Below, piece by piece: positions 39,544 to 51,700 of a DNA stretch of 64,000 bases. This DNA is from Neocallimastix lanati (nom. inval.) (taxonomy: Eukaryota; Neocallimastigomycota; Neocallimastigomycetes; Neocallimastigales; Neocallimastigaceae). The first letter of the stretch is position 1. Each line of letters begins with the position of its first letter. Under the pieces are notes generated by a model. It saw nothing but the letters and a program-made list of their open reading frames with translations, did no database searches and was not told where the DNA came from. The stretch covers positions 861,001 to 925,000 of the forward strand of contig JACVTC010000058.1 of assembly GCA_016946835.1 (NCBI GenBank), read 5' to 3'. A program made the translations under genes and the position numbers.

Positions 39544-39973
39544 TGTCACGAAATGGTTCTTGACAATAAATTTAAAAATAAACACTTAAAACCTTTAAAA
39601 TAAAATAAGTAAAATATTTTTATTTATATTTATTTTATTAATTATAAATTTATTATCAAAAACACATTAATTAACTTAATAAGTTAGTGTTTAATAATAA
39701 TTTTATTTTATTAATAAAAACTCAAAGTATAAAATATTTTTAGAGGAAAATCTACTCCTATTTATATAAAAATTTTGATAAATAAAATAAAGAAATTTTA
39801 ATGAATTAAAAATAACCAATCAAGCTATTTTTCTTAATAAAAATAAAAATAAAATAAAAATAATAATAAAATATATTTTTTGGAAAAATAAAGGTTTCGA
39901 ACTTGAGAAGTTCGAACTAAAGTCTTAGTTACTAACAACTAAGACATTATGCTAATTTTTATGATTCGTTACA
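39544..39973 (-). repeat. Gypsy-A 5' LTR
   Basis: 430-bp partner of 27306-27735 with intact TG...CA ends. Twin hairpins 39896-39945, TATA motif 39754-39766. Confidence 0.95.
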
Positions 39974-40018
39974 AATGCTATCAACTGCATTAATTAATGT
40001 ATTGTTAAAATTTCTATG

Positions 40019-42385
40019 TTAAATCTCATTATTATTATTTGATTTATTAGATGTTGGATTTATACAATTAATATCTATATTTCCTTCTTCTTTATTGATG
40101 TTATTATCAGACGAATTTAGGTTGTTCGTTGAATTTATAGTGATATTGTTGGAATTAAAAAATTCAGGGTATTTATAAATGTGTAAACCAGGAGTATCTT
40201 CTTTAAAAATTGCTTCTCTTACTAAATGAAATTTTTGGTCGGTTTTATCCATAATTATATAACAATGAGTGTAGAATTTTATCCCTAAAAATATTCCTTC
40301 CTTTGAATTTATATCTATTTTTGATTTTTTATTTTGTAAATTGTTATAAAAGGCAATGCATCCGAAAACTTTAATTGGTGTAATATCGACTTTTGTGTTA
40401 TAGAATATTTCATTTGGTATTAAATTTGAAATGCTTTTTCTTGGAGTTATATTGTATAGATGATTTGCATATATTGATGCAAAAGACCAAAAGTCTTTAC
40501 TAAGTTTTGACCAATAGATTAATGTTTTAACTGAGTTCATAAGAGTTTGGTTAAATCGTTCCGCGATGCCATTGTTTTCCGGATTGTACGGAGTAGAAAA
40601 TATTTTCTTTATTCCAAGTTTTCTACAATATTTCTTTATTTTGGAATTGTTGTATTCTCTAGCATTATCACTTTTAAAAAGTTTTATCCTATTATCGTGA
40701 TGGTTTTCTATATATTTGAGAAAATATAATATTGTGTTTACTGTTTCAGATTTTTCTTTTAGCAGGTATATCCATGATTTGCGACTAAATTCATCAATAA
40801 ATGTTAGTATATATTTCATACCATCTATTGAGATAGGTTGAATTGGTCCTATCAAATCAGAGTGTATAACTTCTAATATAGTCGAAGCCATTGGAGTGGT
40901 TTTGTTGTGGGGTTTCCTTTTTAATTTTGAAATTTTACAATCTAGGCATTGTTCTGTGTTTACATTATGTAAATTTAAATATTTATTAATGTCTGGTTGG
41001 TAAAAATGCCCCAGCCGTCTATGCCATAAACTTGTTTGTTGTTCAATTGAGGATATTGGTTTTAAGTTTGTTGCTTTTATTCTAACAATATTAAATTGAT
41101 CTGGAACTATGATGTCGATTATTCTATTGTTGTTGTTAGTTAACGTTAATGATATTTTTTCGTTGATGTTGTTGATGCTTACATTTTTTCCAGATTTTGA
41201 TAATTTTATTCCACTAATTATGTTCTTATTACTGTTTGTTGAATAATATACTTTATTTAAAGTAAATTTATGGTTATTTATTATTCCATGATATGTTCCA
41301 TATCCTTCAAAATGGCAGAGAGTATTATTTGCACATTTCATGGTAGTCTTATTTTCTGTGTAATCCTCCAATATATTTTTATTATTTGTGATATGTTCGC
41401 TGGCTCCTGTGTCATAAGTCCAAGTCGTATAATTATCTTCATTTTGTGTTGGCGCTTCATCATGTTCCAGATTGTTTATAGATGGACCAAACATCGTTTG
41501 TATCTCATCATAACACTGTGTTTTGTCCTTGTAATTCTCTTCATCGATTTCTATATTATTAATTGATTGTTTTTCTTTGTTCTTATTTGAGTTTGTATTA
41601 TTTAATTTCTTCTTAAAGTTCTTGTTAAATATGCATCTTTTGTTATTTCTGTTGGTTCCGCATGGGTTAAAGTAACAGTCCGTTGCTAAATGTCCTTTTT
41701 TATTACAAATCAGGCAATATTTCCCCATCTTGTTTTTGAATTTTCTTTGTATCATATTTCTTTTCTTATTTTCTATAATATTGAGATCTGGTATATCTCC
41801 ACTTGAATGGATACTTTTTGTTTTTTGCTTTTCAAGATTAGAGTTATTAACTCTATCATTTTTGTATGTGAAGACAGTGAATTTGTCTTTTATTTCTTCG
41901 TAAAACTGTTCCGGAGTTAATTTTGAATTAACTATCACCTTGCTTTTAAGATCATTTGGTAATGCATCGTGCATTATTATGATCTTTTCTATATTAGTAG
42001 ATTTTGTAGGAGAGTCACTCAATAATCTGAATAACTCCATTATTTCATTTGTGACGTTCATTGTTTCCTGAACATCCTTTGCGCGGATAGAATATAGCTT
42101 TTTCATCCACATATCATAAAAGGCAGAATTATCGTTTTTATATAATTTTTCTATTTTCTTCATTCTCTCATGAGCAGTTTTACAATCCTTTATATATGTT
42201 TTTATTTTATCACAGACATTAGTTAAGATAATAGTACAGGCCATTGCGTCTTCTGCTTCTAGGTTTTCATTGAAATCACTGTCTTCTGGCGATAAATTCC
42301 CATTGTTTGTAGGCTTTTTTAACATGTCATTCACATTATATGTGATATATTTTGTTAATTTTTTCGCCCTTAAGTAATCCATCAT
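40019..42385 (-). CDS. Copia gag, protease and integrase part (disrupted)
   Basis: A 788-codon frame ending at TAA 40019-40021, some 40 bases before the Gypsy-A insertion. Gag is in the first 200 residues. The CCHC knuckle is CLICNKKGHLATDC. The protease has YDTGASEHI. The integrase zinc region is LWHRRLGH ... CLDCKISKLK. The integrase core has VIHSDLIGPI, KSDNAREYNN and PENNGIAERFNQ with the D-D-E triad. Homology-like sequence (LQGIDNFPIWYSI) continues upstream of the ATG at 42385 in the same frame, and no ATG precedes it before a stop in the LTR. The original start codon may therefore be lost, or initiation may be non-AUG. Confidence 0.92.
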   Translation of the reverse strand: MMDYLRAKKLTKYITYNVNDMLKKPTNNGNLSPEDSDFNENLEAEDAMACTIILTNVCDKIKTYIKDCKTAHERMKKIEKLYKNDNSAFYDMWMKKLYSIRAKDVQETMNVTNEIMELFRLLSDSPTKSTNIEKIIIMHDALPNDLKSKVIVNSKLTPEQFYEEIKDKFTVFTYKNDRVNNSNLEKQKTKSIHSSGDIPDLNIIENKKRNMIQRKFKNKMGKYCLICNKKGHLATDCYFNPCGTNRNNKRCIFNKNFKKKLNNTNSNKNKEKQSINNIEIDEENYKDKTQCYDEIQTMFGPSINNLEHDEAPTQNEDNYTTWTYDTGASEHITNNKNILEDYTENKTTMKCANNTLCHFEGYGTYHGIINNHKFTLNKVYYSTNSNKNIISGIKLSKSGKNVSINNINEKISLTLTNNNNRIIDIIVPDQFNIVRIKATNLKPISSIEQQTSLWHRRLGHFYQPDINKYLNLHNVNTEQCLDCKISKLKRKPHNKTTPMASTILEVIHSDLIGPIQPISIDGMKYILTFIDEFSRKSWIYLLKEKSETVNTILYFLKYIENHHDNRIKLFKSDNAREYNNSKIKKYCRKLGIKKIFSTPYNPENNGIAERFNQTLMNSVKTLIYWSKLSKDFWSFASIYANHLYNITPRKSISNLIPNEIFYNTKVDITPIKVFGCIAFYNNLQNKKSKIDINSKEGIFLGIKFYTHCYIIMDKTDQKFHLVREAIFKEDTPGLHIYKYPEFFNSNNITINSTNNLNSSDNNINKEEGNIDINCINPTSNKSNNNNEI

Positions 42386-42489
42386 TATAGAGTACCAGAT
42401 TGGGAAATTATCTATTCCCTGGAGTTTTTCTTTTTCGGATAAAATAAGTTCAGATATTTTAAGTTTTAAGAGACTTGAGACTCTTAATT

Positions 42490-42709
42490 TGTAAGAAATA
42501 TTTAAGTTTTATTAATAAATTTATAATTTTTATTTATTATATTATTGTTCATTGTTTTAGTATTAACACAAATAAAGATGTATTTATATAAAAATTTGTG
42601 GCTTGGCTTCATTACTAATTATGAATTACATGAATATTCTTAGAATAAATGCATTACTAATTATTACTAATTATTATTAATTCAATTCAATATTTTAATT
42701 ATTCTAACA
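42490..42709 (-). repeat. Copia 5' LTR
   Basis: 220-bp partner of 25318-25537. The adjacent internal sequence AATTAAGAGTCTCAAGTCTC (element sense) would hold the primer site. It is not complementary to the element's own LTR. Confidence 0.95.
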
Positions 42710-45147
42710 AAATAATAAACATAAAATAAATAAAATAATAAAAATAAGAATTATTTCATTTTGAATATTCAAACATTTATGTAGAAATTATATATATTAT
42801 TATTTCTATATATAATATTAATTTAGAATGATTAATAAAGAGTAAATAAATTCTAACATCAAAAAGGGAAAATAAAAAATTCATCTATATAACAGGATCG
42901 CCTTTTTAAATAGAAAAAATTAAAAATATATATAAATAATAAAAACTGAACTAAAAAAAAAAGCAACAGAAATTAATTATTACTTTTTTATCATATTAAT
43001 TTATATGATAAAAAATGGAAATTTATTGATGTTCCCCACCTTTATTTTAATAAAATTAAATAAAAGAAAATAATTAAACTAAATAAAATATATTTGTTTT
43101 TTAATATCAAACTTTATTAAATATTTCTTATAATTCTTTAAAAAAATTAGTAAACCTATATTAATTAAATTATATTAAATTTAATTACCTAATTTTTCAG
43201 GAGAATTAATGATCTTTAATTATTATAGTTATTATCTAATTTTTTTAAAAAATCATTTTATATTCTTATTTATACTGATTCTGTAAATAGATTAATAAAC
43301 AATTATTTTTACTGAAGTACTTTAGCTTATCTAATAATTAATATTTTACAAGTTTTCTTTAATTTTATTACTATAATTTCATATTATTATTTAATGATTT
43401 TATACTTTTTAATCTATATAAATTTAATATATTTCTTAATTTATTATTATTTAAAGTTTCTATATCGTTATTAATTATGTTTTAATTATCTAATAATTAT
43501 TATTAAAATAATTATAAAAATAATTATAATTATTAATTATATTTTATTTTTTCCTGTTTCTTATTATTATTACACAAAAAATTTAATGCTACACAATTTT
43601 ACAAATAAAGAAAATTAATTAACTATTGATAATTTTAATTTTTAAAACTTTAAATAATATTATGTAATTATAATAAATAATTTACTAATAATAAATATAT
43701 AAATAAATATTATATATTATAATTATAAAATATATATGTATATATTGTAATATATTATTTTATTATTTAATTGATTATTAATAATTATAATAATTGTTAG
43801 TAGAGTAGAAATTTTATAACACGTGAATACATATTAGTATAGATTTATGTATTTATTTCACGCATGAAATAAATATATTTATGAATGATGATATTCATTA
43901 TATAAAATATTACATAATTAACATAATATAATTAAAATTAATATCTCTTGAGTAACTAACGGAGTAATAATAATAATTATTATAATAAATAGTAAGAGAA
44001 TTGATATTTTTATGTAATAAATATATCAATGACTTTTCATTTTAATTGGAAATTTCATTTCTATTGGTTTTATTAACCATTTATTTACCTTATATTAATT
44101 TATTTAATAATTAAATGTTTCAAAAAGAATATATTTGTCAAAAAATTTTATAATTAATTGTATTATTATTCATTAATTATATTATCATTACAATTATTAC
44201 TATTTAATTATTATATGTAACTTTCATATCAACATCTATTTCAAAATAATATTATATATAATGTGAAATTTAATATAATATATATAATATATATTTGTAT
44301 TAAATAAAATTTAATATTTATAATTATTACAAAAGTTTATTGATATAAAAAAGGTTTTTTTAATTACTTTTACAATAAGAATTTCTGTCTGATCACAAAT
44401 AATTGATTTGATATAGTGTTCTTGCATTTAATTTTATTTTAAAAATGTAAATTTAGGGAATATATCTATCAAATATTTTTTTTAAAATTTATATGAAATA
44501 TATATAATATAATCTTAATTATTTCTAAACAACTATTAATTTATTGTCTGTTGTGAAATATATTTTGAATAAAATGAATTAATGATTATTCGTATACATA
44601 AATTAAAATTATACGTAAGAGAAGCTATAGTAAAAAAAAAAAAAGTACTTTTTAATAAATTATGACAAATTTACAGAGTAATAACTAATATGTACCTTTT
44701 AATTATCATAGAATCAGATTATTAAAATAATTTAAATAATTATAATTAATTAATGTAAATATATGAATGTTAATATTAAATTATTTTATTAATTATAACC
44801 ATTTAAGACTAATGATTTATTTAATATTTTTTATATATTATTTTATTTATTATATATACATATAATATAAAGAATGATATTAATAGTAGAAATATTAAAA
44901 TAAATGCTAAGTAATAGAAAAAGTATTAGAAATATTAGTAAATAGTATTTTTAAATGAGTATTTGCAAATATAAATTCCTATATTAATTTTTTGTATATG
45001 AAAAGTTAAGAAATGTACTACGGAAAAAAAAAAAATTAAAATTTAAAATAATTTAATTCCATTTCATTTAATGAAGTTATATTAATTATTTTAAGTAATA
45101 GATTTAAATCTTTCAAAAAATATAAAAACTTGAATGTATAATTCGTT

Positions 45148-45190
<43 letters not shown>

Positions 45191-45212
45191 AGAAATAAAA
45201 TTAAGTAAGCTA
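42710..45212. other. 2.5-kb AT-rich intergenic region
   Basis: No gene, RNA or mobile-element fragment was recognised. Short imperfect inverted repeats occur around 43818-43900 (atttcacgcatgaaat). A poly-T run at about 45150-45186 lies just beyond the dynein stop codon. Confidence 0.5.
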
Positions 45213-45698
45213 TTATTTAGCATTTTGTTCTCCAAGTTTTAATATATTGAATTCTTCTTCTTCATCATCGTATTCACATACCATACAAACATTCTTTTCT
45301 AACCAATAAGAAATAGTATTATCAATAGAAAGTTCTAGTGTTGTAATATATAAATCATCGTAGTTGAATTCATTATTAAAGTTTTTCTTATGTAAATATG
45401 AATATACAGGACATTGATATCTTTGGAATTGAGATGCATTTGTTGTATTGGTTGGCTCAATTTCCGAAAAATCATTATTATTGAATTTGACATGAGGTTG
45501 TAGCCATATCTGTTTTATTTAGAGATTCAAATAAATTAAAAATAATTTCAAAAAAAAAAAAAAAAAAAAAAAAAAAGAAAATAAAAATAAAAATAAAAAT
45601 AAAAATAAAAATAAAAAATCGTTAAGGGTAATTTTATTGAACTATAATAAAATATAATTATATTTGTTTAACGAAAGAGAAATTATAAATAAATAAAA

Positions 45699-45745
<47 letters not shown>

Positions 45746-48700
45746 ATATAAATAAATATAAATAAAGGATACACATGGAATAACATTTATAGATTCATAA
45801 GGATGATTATCTGTAAGTATACCTCTTGAATAATCCCAATTTGCACCTATTAATTTTAATCCTTTAATATATATTCCACGATCTGGAGCTTTTGTTTGAT
45901 TAACATTAATTAACATAATATCGAATTTAACATTTTCATAAAGAGATTGGGTTTGACGAGCATAATCTTGTAATATTGCTAAAAAAAGTTTTTAATAATA
46001 GTAATATTATTATAGAAATATATAAATATAAATAACAATGTTAATAATAATTATATTATTAACAGTAAAAATTAAAAATATATATTAACCTATTATGAAT
46101 AAACTAGGGTTATAGATTTTTGATATATCATAAACAATTAATGGATTATGGAAAGTTTCTCTATCATACCAAGTTTGAATAAATAACATTCTACTTATAA
46201 AATCTTCAATCCATGAATTTAGTTTAAGTTGAGTTGGATATCCTATATTTCTTATTTTAAATTCTCTTGGAAGAGTATTATGAATAATAGCTTCAGCAAA
46301 TTCTTTGTAGTCTGGACTCATAATAAAACTATCTTCTAATCCTCTATTGAAATATTCAAAAACAATACGTGATAATGCATAATAATGTTTAATACTGTCT
46401 AATAATACATAATCTAAGTATCTAGTTATTTTTATATTCTTTTCTATTTTATCTAATGAATATTTATTATAATCAAATATGGTATTTTTTAAGTGATTAT
46501 TTAATTTATTTATATAATAGCTTAATATATTTTTGATTTTGTCATAAAGTGTCCATATAAAATGACATTTGTTACTGATATCCTCAATATAAAGCTTTTT
46601 AATGGTTTGCATAATATTATTACTTTGTTGTTTACTTTTTTCTATTCTTAAGTAATTTCCTAATCCGAAACATTGTGGATGATTTTTCTTTTTATTCATG
46701 GAGTAAATAGTATTTCGTGCTTTATAAAAATCTTTCTTTTGTAATGATTCAAATGCACTTTGAATTTCTTGATTAAGAATATTACTAACAATTGGATTAA
46801 TTTTTGCTGCTAAATAAGAATTTTTTACATTACTACTGCCATTTTGATTTTTCAATATAATGTTCATAATGTCATCAAAATAACATGCCAATATATCTAT
46901 ATCTTCGGAACGAGAAAGTTGAATCATTAAATTTTTGTCTAATATCATTCCTTTTATTAATTTCTGAATTGTTTTCATTTTATTTGAATTTCTAAAGTAT
47001 GTATTGTAGATTTCAAATAATTGTTGTCCAGCTATTTTCAAATCGGTTAATTTTAATATTATGACATCATTTAAAATGAGTGATCCTTTTTCAGTGCAAA
47101 TATTAATAAGTGTGAAGAAAATACATAGTTTATAAAGGAATTGTTGATATGTAGTTACAGAGGAAATATTACTTGGAGTAAATATATCATAGACTATGGA
47201 AATAGATTCACATAATTGGAATCTGAAATCTTCGGTATTATCAATCATTATTTTAACACTATTTTGGATAAAACTAAATGGTAATTGCTTAGTTATATCA
47301 ACAGATCTATTAATCTCATTTTTATTGAAAATAAGCCAAAGTCGGAAGCTCTGATTAATTTTACAAGTAGGACTGCAAGTAAATAATGTTAGTTTCTCTT
47401 CAAATTCCTTAAACCAATCGAGATAGGTTTCACAGTTTGATAAAAGAATCCATCCTCCTAAATTCATAGCATTTTCCATTTCAGCATTTATTTCATCTGT
47501 ATTTTTGTTAAAAAATAAATGCTTGAATTTAATATTTGGCCCTTGCTTACTGACAAATGATTTAATATAATAATCTGCATTATTCTCATCACTATCAACT
47601 AGGACAATGATTGGTCTATGGTGATTAGAATTATTGTAGGCTTTTTCAAAGATATTTTGATTAATATCAGTAAAATCTTCTCCTAGAACAGATTCAACAT
47701 ACTTATTAAGATTTTGATATAGTGAATGTGGTCTAATATAATAAGATAAAAGTATTTTTTCAAAAGTTTTAAGAGTGGAATCAATCTTTGGTGGGATTTT
47801 AATGGTGCTTGTATCAAAGTTCATTATAGTATCCCAAGTAACAATATCATTTCTGATTGTCATTGTATTTAGTGATTTTATAATATCAAATGGTACTTTC
47901 GAGAATTGATCAATTTTAGATAAATTTAACAATAAATTCCACTTTTCTATGGTCATCCATGGAATATTTTTTTCAACTTCATTGTATTTTGAAGCTATTA
48001 AATCAAGTTCGGTACCATCGCTATATATTGAGTTTGGACGAAGAAGTACTTTATTTGTGCTATCATGCTTAATATTTTCAATATTAATATTATAATTGGT
48101 ATAGTCTTCCTTATTTAAGAAATAAGACCATATCTTTTCAGAGATAGAGTATTCATCATCTTTGTTGTAAAAGACATTGGTTAAAGAAATAATGAATGAG
48201 AATACTAATCTATCATAATCATGTAATACTAATGATACTTTTTCATAGACTGCTTTCGTTATTTTAGAACGTGCTTCTTTTAAAGCTACATTATCATCTA
48301 ATGGACATTCTTTGAATGCTTTTGAAACCAATTCTATGTAATTATAAAGATTAAATTGATACATTGGATTAATCGTGGTAAATTTACTCATTAATTGGAA
48401 CATCCATGAACCATGCTTACAAAGTTCTGTTATCCATTTAACCTTTTTATTATATTCCACTTTAATTTTAATTTTTTCGTCATATTTTTTATTTAATTCT
48501 TCGTATTCATTATTCTTTTTATTAATATTTTCATAGATAGGACCGGTATAAAGATTCTTCATTTCAATATCATTGATTATTTCATACATGCTTTCAATAT
48601 TTTTGTTAATGGAATAGAAAATATCAGTAATTCGTTTGGTATTTTCTTTTCTTTCTTTATTAAAGCTTGGTTCAAATCGATCAAAGTAACGATCAACTAA

Positions 48701-51700
48701 TATATTTGAAATAAATTCTTCCGGAACATCAATGTAGATAGGTTCAAGGAATCTTAAAATTTCAGGATCTACTAATTCAAATGGTTTAGTAATCAATAGA
48801 TGTAATCTGAAATCCGGTGAAATAACTAAATTTTCAGCAACTCCCGCGAATGAAAACATTTGTTTGGTACTTTCATATTGGAAATATTTTTTTGTAATAA
48901 GTTTTCTAATAAATAATGGAATTTCATTTATTTTCTTTTCATATAGTATTAATATGAAAGTATGGCCTTTTTCAATGGCATTAACCAATTTTCTGTTTAG
49001 TGATTCATCCATAATTGAACATATAATAACAGTTTCTTTTTCATCAAACATGCTATAGTATTTATAGAAAGTGAGATGTTTATCAGATATAATACACCAA
49101 TTATTATTCAATTTAACTTGTAAAAGATTATCCATAAATGCTAAACATTCAGGAATTTCTGTATAGGCTGGTATATCTACCCAACGATCTCCTTTCATAA
49201 ATTTTGTTAATGAAAAGTGTTTGCTAGTATAGGAAATGTCATTATTACTGAGAATATTGAATATTGGTTTAATAATTTTATTTTTAATATTTCTAGTAAA
49301 TGGTCCTGTATAGGTAATAACAAAAGAAGCGCAAATGCAATCTCCAACAAGCATATCTTTATTTTCACGTAATACTAAAATTTTATTTCTTATATTTTCT
49401 TCAATATGTGCTATACCTTCAATAACTTTTTGAGAACATTTATAATTATTTTCTTTCTTTTTTAACTTAGCAATAATTTTTTCCTTATCATTCACTGTTT
49501 GATCATATTTTATTTTTTCTTCTTTTAACTGTTTTTCTTGCTTTATTGAATAATCTCTTAATTCAGAAATTTGACTATGCTTCGTTTCTAATTTTTGTTC
49601 CCACATTTTTAATTTCTTTTTCTTTGGCATAATGATATGGAAGATACGATAGTAGGATCGTATAGCTAAGATCCAAGAGGCGTAAGCTCCAACAACAACT
49701 GAATTTTCTAATAAATCATCTAAATCAAATTTTTTGGAGTCGATCATCATATCAATATAATAAATAATTGTATGAGATATATTATCTAAGTCATAATATT
49801 TAACTTTATCAATAGCTTCTTTTTCACATATGCATCTTTTTCCGGCGTTCCATAAAGATTCATTTTCAATTGGTTCAATATTCAAAACAACACAAAGAGT
49901 TTGAATAACTATTTTTTCATTATCCGATGGCTTATTAACAAAGTTAAGATCCTTAAGATAATCCTCTGATAGATTTTCAATTTGTTCAATTGATTCATCA
50001 ATTAATTCTGTTGGTCTTTTACAATCATTTTCTAATTCATCTTGCAATTTAGTAATTTGCTTTTCAATAATAACGGCATTACTTTCTTCTTTTTTAATTT
50101 GAAGATTGATTTTTGATATATGCTCATGTTCGTTTTCTATTTGTTTTAAAAATAATTTAATCTTAACAGAATATTGTTCATATTTTTTCACCCATTGATA
50201 ATAATCTTCTTTGATTTCTTTTCCCAACTTGTAAGTATTGTCAATTTTTTCTATTAATTTAGTATAAAGAGAAAGCATTTTATTAATATCTTCGGTTTTC
50301 ATGCTGTAAATTTTGGTGAAATACTCAATGAATGAAGAATATGATTTACTAGAGAGAGAAATGTCTTTATTATATTGTTTATTATATATTGATATCGTTT
50401 TACTAATGCTTTTAAATATTTCAACAGAAAGAATCTGAATTTTTTCGATATAGGAACTTAATTCATTTTTTACACTGAGTAAAAGATTAGAAGACACATA
50501 TAATTGTGTTGTTTTATCAAAATTATTGTACCAGAATGGTGAACACTTGGATAAGAAGGAAGAATGGATTCTTAAGTGATTGAGTTCTTTTAATGGATTA
50601 TGTATGTTTGTTGATATAACAATATGAAGATTTCTTTTTATAAATAAAATAAGTGTTTCAGGAAGATTATCAATAATAACAGATTCATCGTAACCTTCTT
50701 TAGATAGTTGATCAACTAAATTTGTAACCACATTCAAAGGAATAGTATTATTACCGTATAAATCATATATAAAACCAGTGGTCATTAAGCTATCAATATC
50801 ATTGATTTGATAACCATGCTTTATAGAAAATTCTGAAATTAACAAGAAGGTTGGTTTATTATTAATTAAAAGTTTTTCTATTAGTTCCTTAATAAATTCT
50901 CTCCAGTTTTCAAATGTCTCTTCACTATTCGTAGGTTCTTGATATCTTATATAATTATTTCCATTAAGAGAGGCAGATAAACGAACTAACTTAGAATGGT
51001 CAAATTCATTATTTCCAAGTAGAATAATATGACCTCCTGAAATTTCCAAAGATCGACTTAAAAATATTGCAGTTTTAAGAGCATAGGGATAAACCCATTT
51101 AAATAAGCTTCTATTGTTACGGAAAGAAAAAGGATTGCATTCATCAACTAAAAGTTTATTCATAAATATTCTAAAGAATTTTCCAATGTTATCTACTTGT
51201 AAAATTACAGTTTTTTGTTCCTTTTCTTTTGAAATGATATATTGGAAATAATAATATGGTTCCTTATCGGAACAGAGATCTTCATATGCTACATTAAAGG
51301 TAGATTCTGTTACTGTTTTCATAATATTATAAAATTCTCGAATATCGCCTTCATTATTCAATTTTGATTTAATTACTCGATTACAGTGATAATTCCATAT
51401 TTTAAGAATATTAAATTCTTCAATATCTTGCTTAGAGTATTCTATAACACCATGAATTATATCAATAATATCTTTGAGCCTAATGATGTAATGAGGATTA
51501 GTTACTGTCTGAGGGAATTTTATTTTAAATTGATTATATAAGGTTTTCATTGCTTCTGTTAATGAAACATTAAATGTTCCTTTAAAACTCAATATATTTC
51601 CGAAATGATTTTCTAAAATGTTGGAAACTATACTTTTAAATGACAAATCGATATCATCATCCATGGAAAGACAATGGAACAATTTTAATATTCTCATATT

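Larger units (their letters stand above)
27306..39973 (-). mobile_element. Gypsy-A: Ty3/gypsy chromovirus inserted in the copia element
   Basis: LTRs of 430 bp (27306-27735 and 39544-39973) are flanked by the 5-bp duplication aatgc (27301-27305 and 39974-39978). The left LTR starts TATCACG where the right has TGTCACG, apparently a one-base change in the terminal TG. Otherwise the two look identical, so insertion was recent. The internal region is gag-pol with a chromodomain, itself split by Gypsy-B (32509-38838) just upstream of gag. The 5' leader lies at 38839-39543 plus 32322-32508. Confidence 0.95.
25318..42709 (-). mobile_element. Ty1/copia LTR retrotransposon, interrupted by nested chromoviruses
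   Basis: Two 220-bp LTRs (25318-25537 and 42490-42709) have TG...CA ends and are flanked by the 5-bp duplication aaata (before 25318 and after 42709). They differ at about two positions. The gene order gag, protease, integrase, RT, RNase H defines Ty1/copia. The polyprotein is split between integrase and RT by the insertion occupying 27306-39973. A purine-rich tract (AGGCGGAA on the - strand, 25538-25547) precedes the 3' LTR. Removing the insertion and one copy of aatgc restores reading in the same frame, apart from one TAA at 40019-40021. Confidence 0.95.

Noticed and set aside
43818-43900. Inverted repeats near 43.85 kb
   Set aside because: Short and imperfect in AT-rich sequence; not distinguishable from chance pairing.
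45683-45916. Frame ending in repeated LFIYLFIY
   Set aside because: It runs from dynein exon 2 into the (AAAT)n of intron 2; the splice site at 45772 removes that part.
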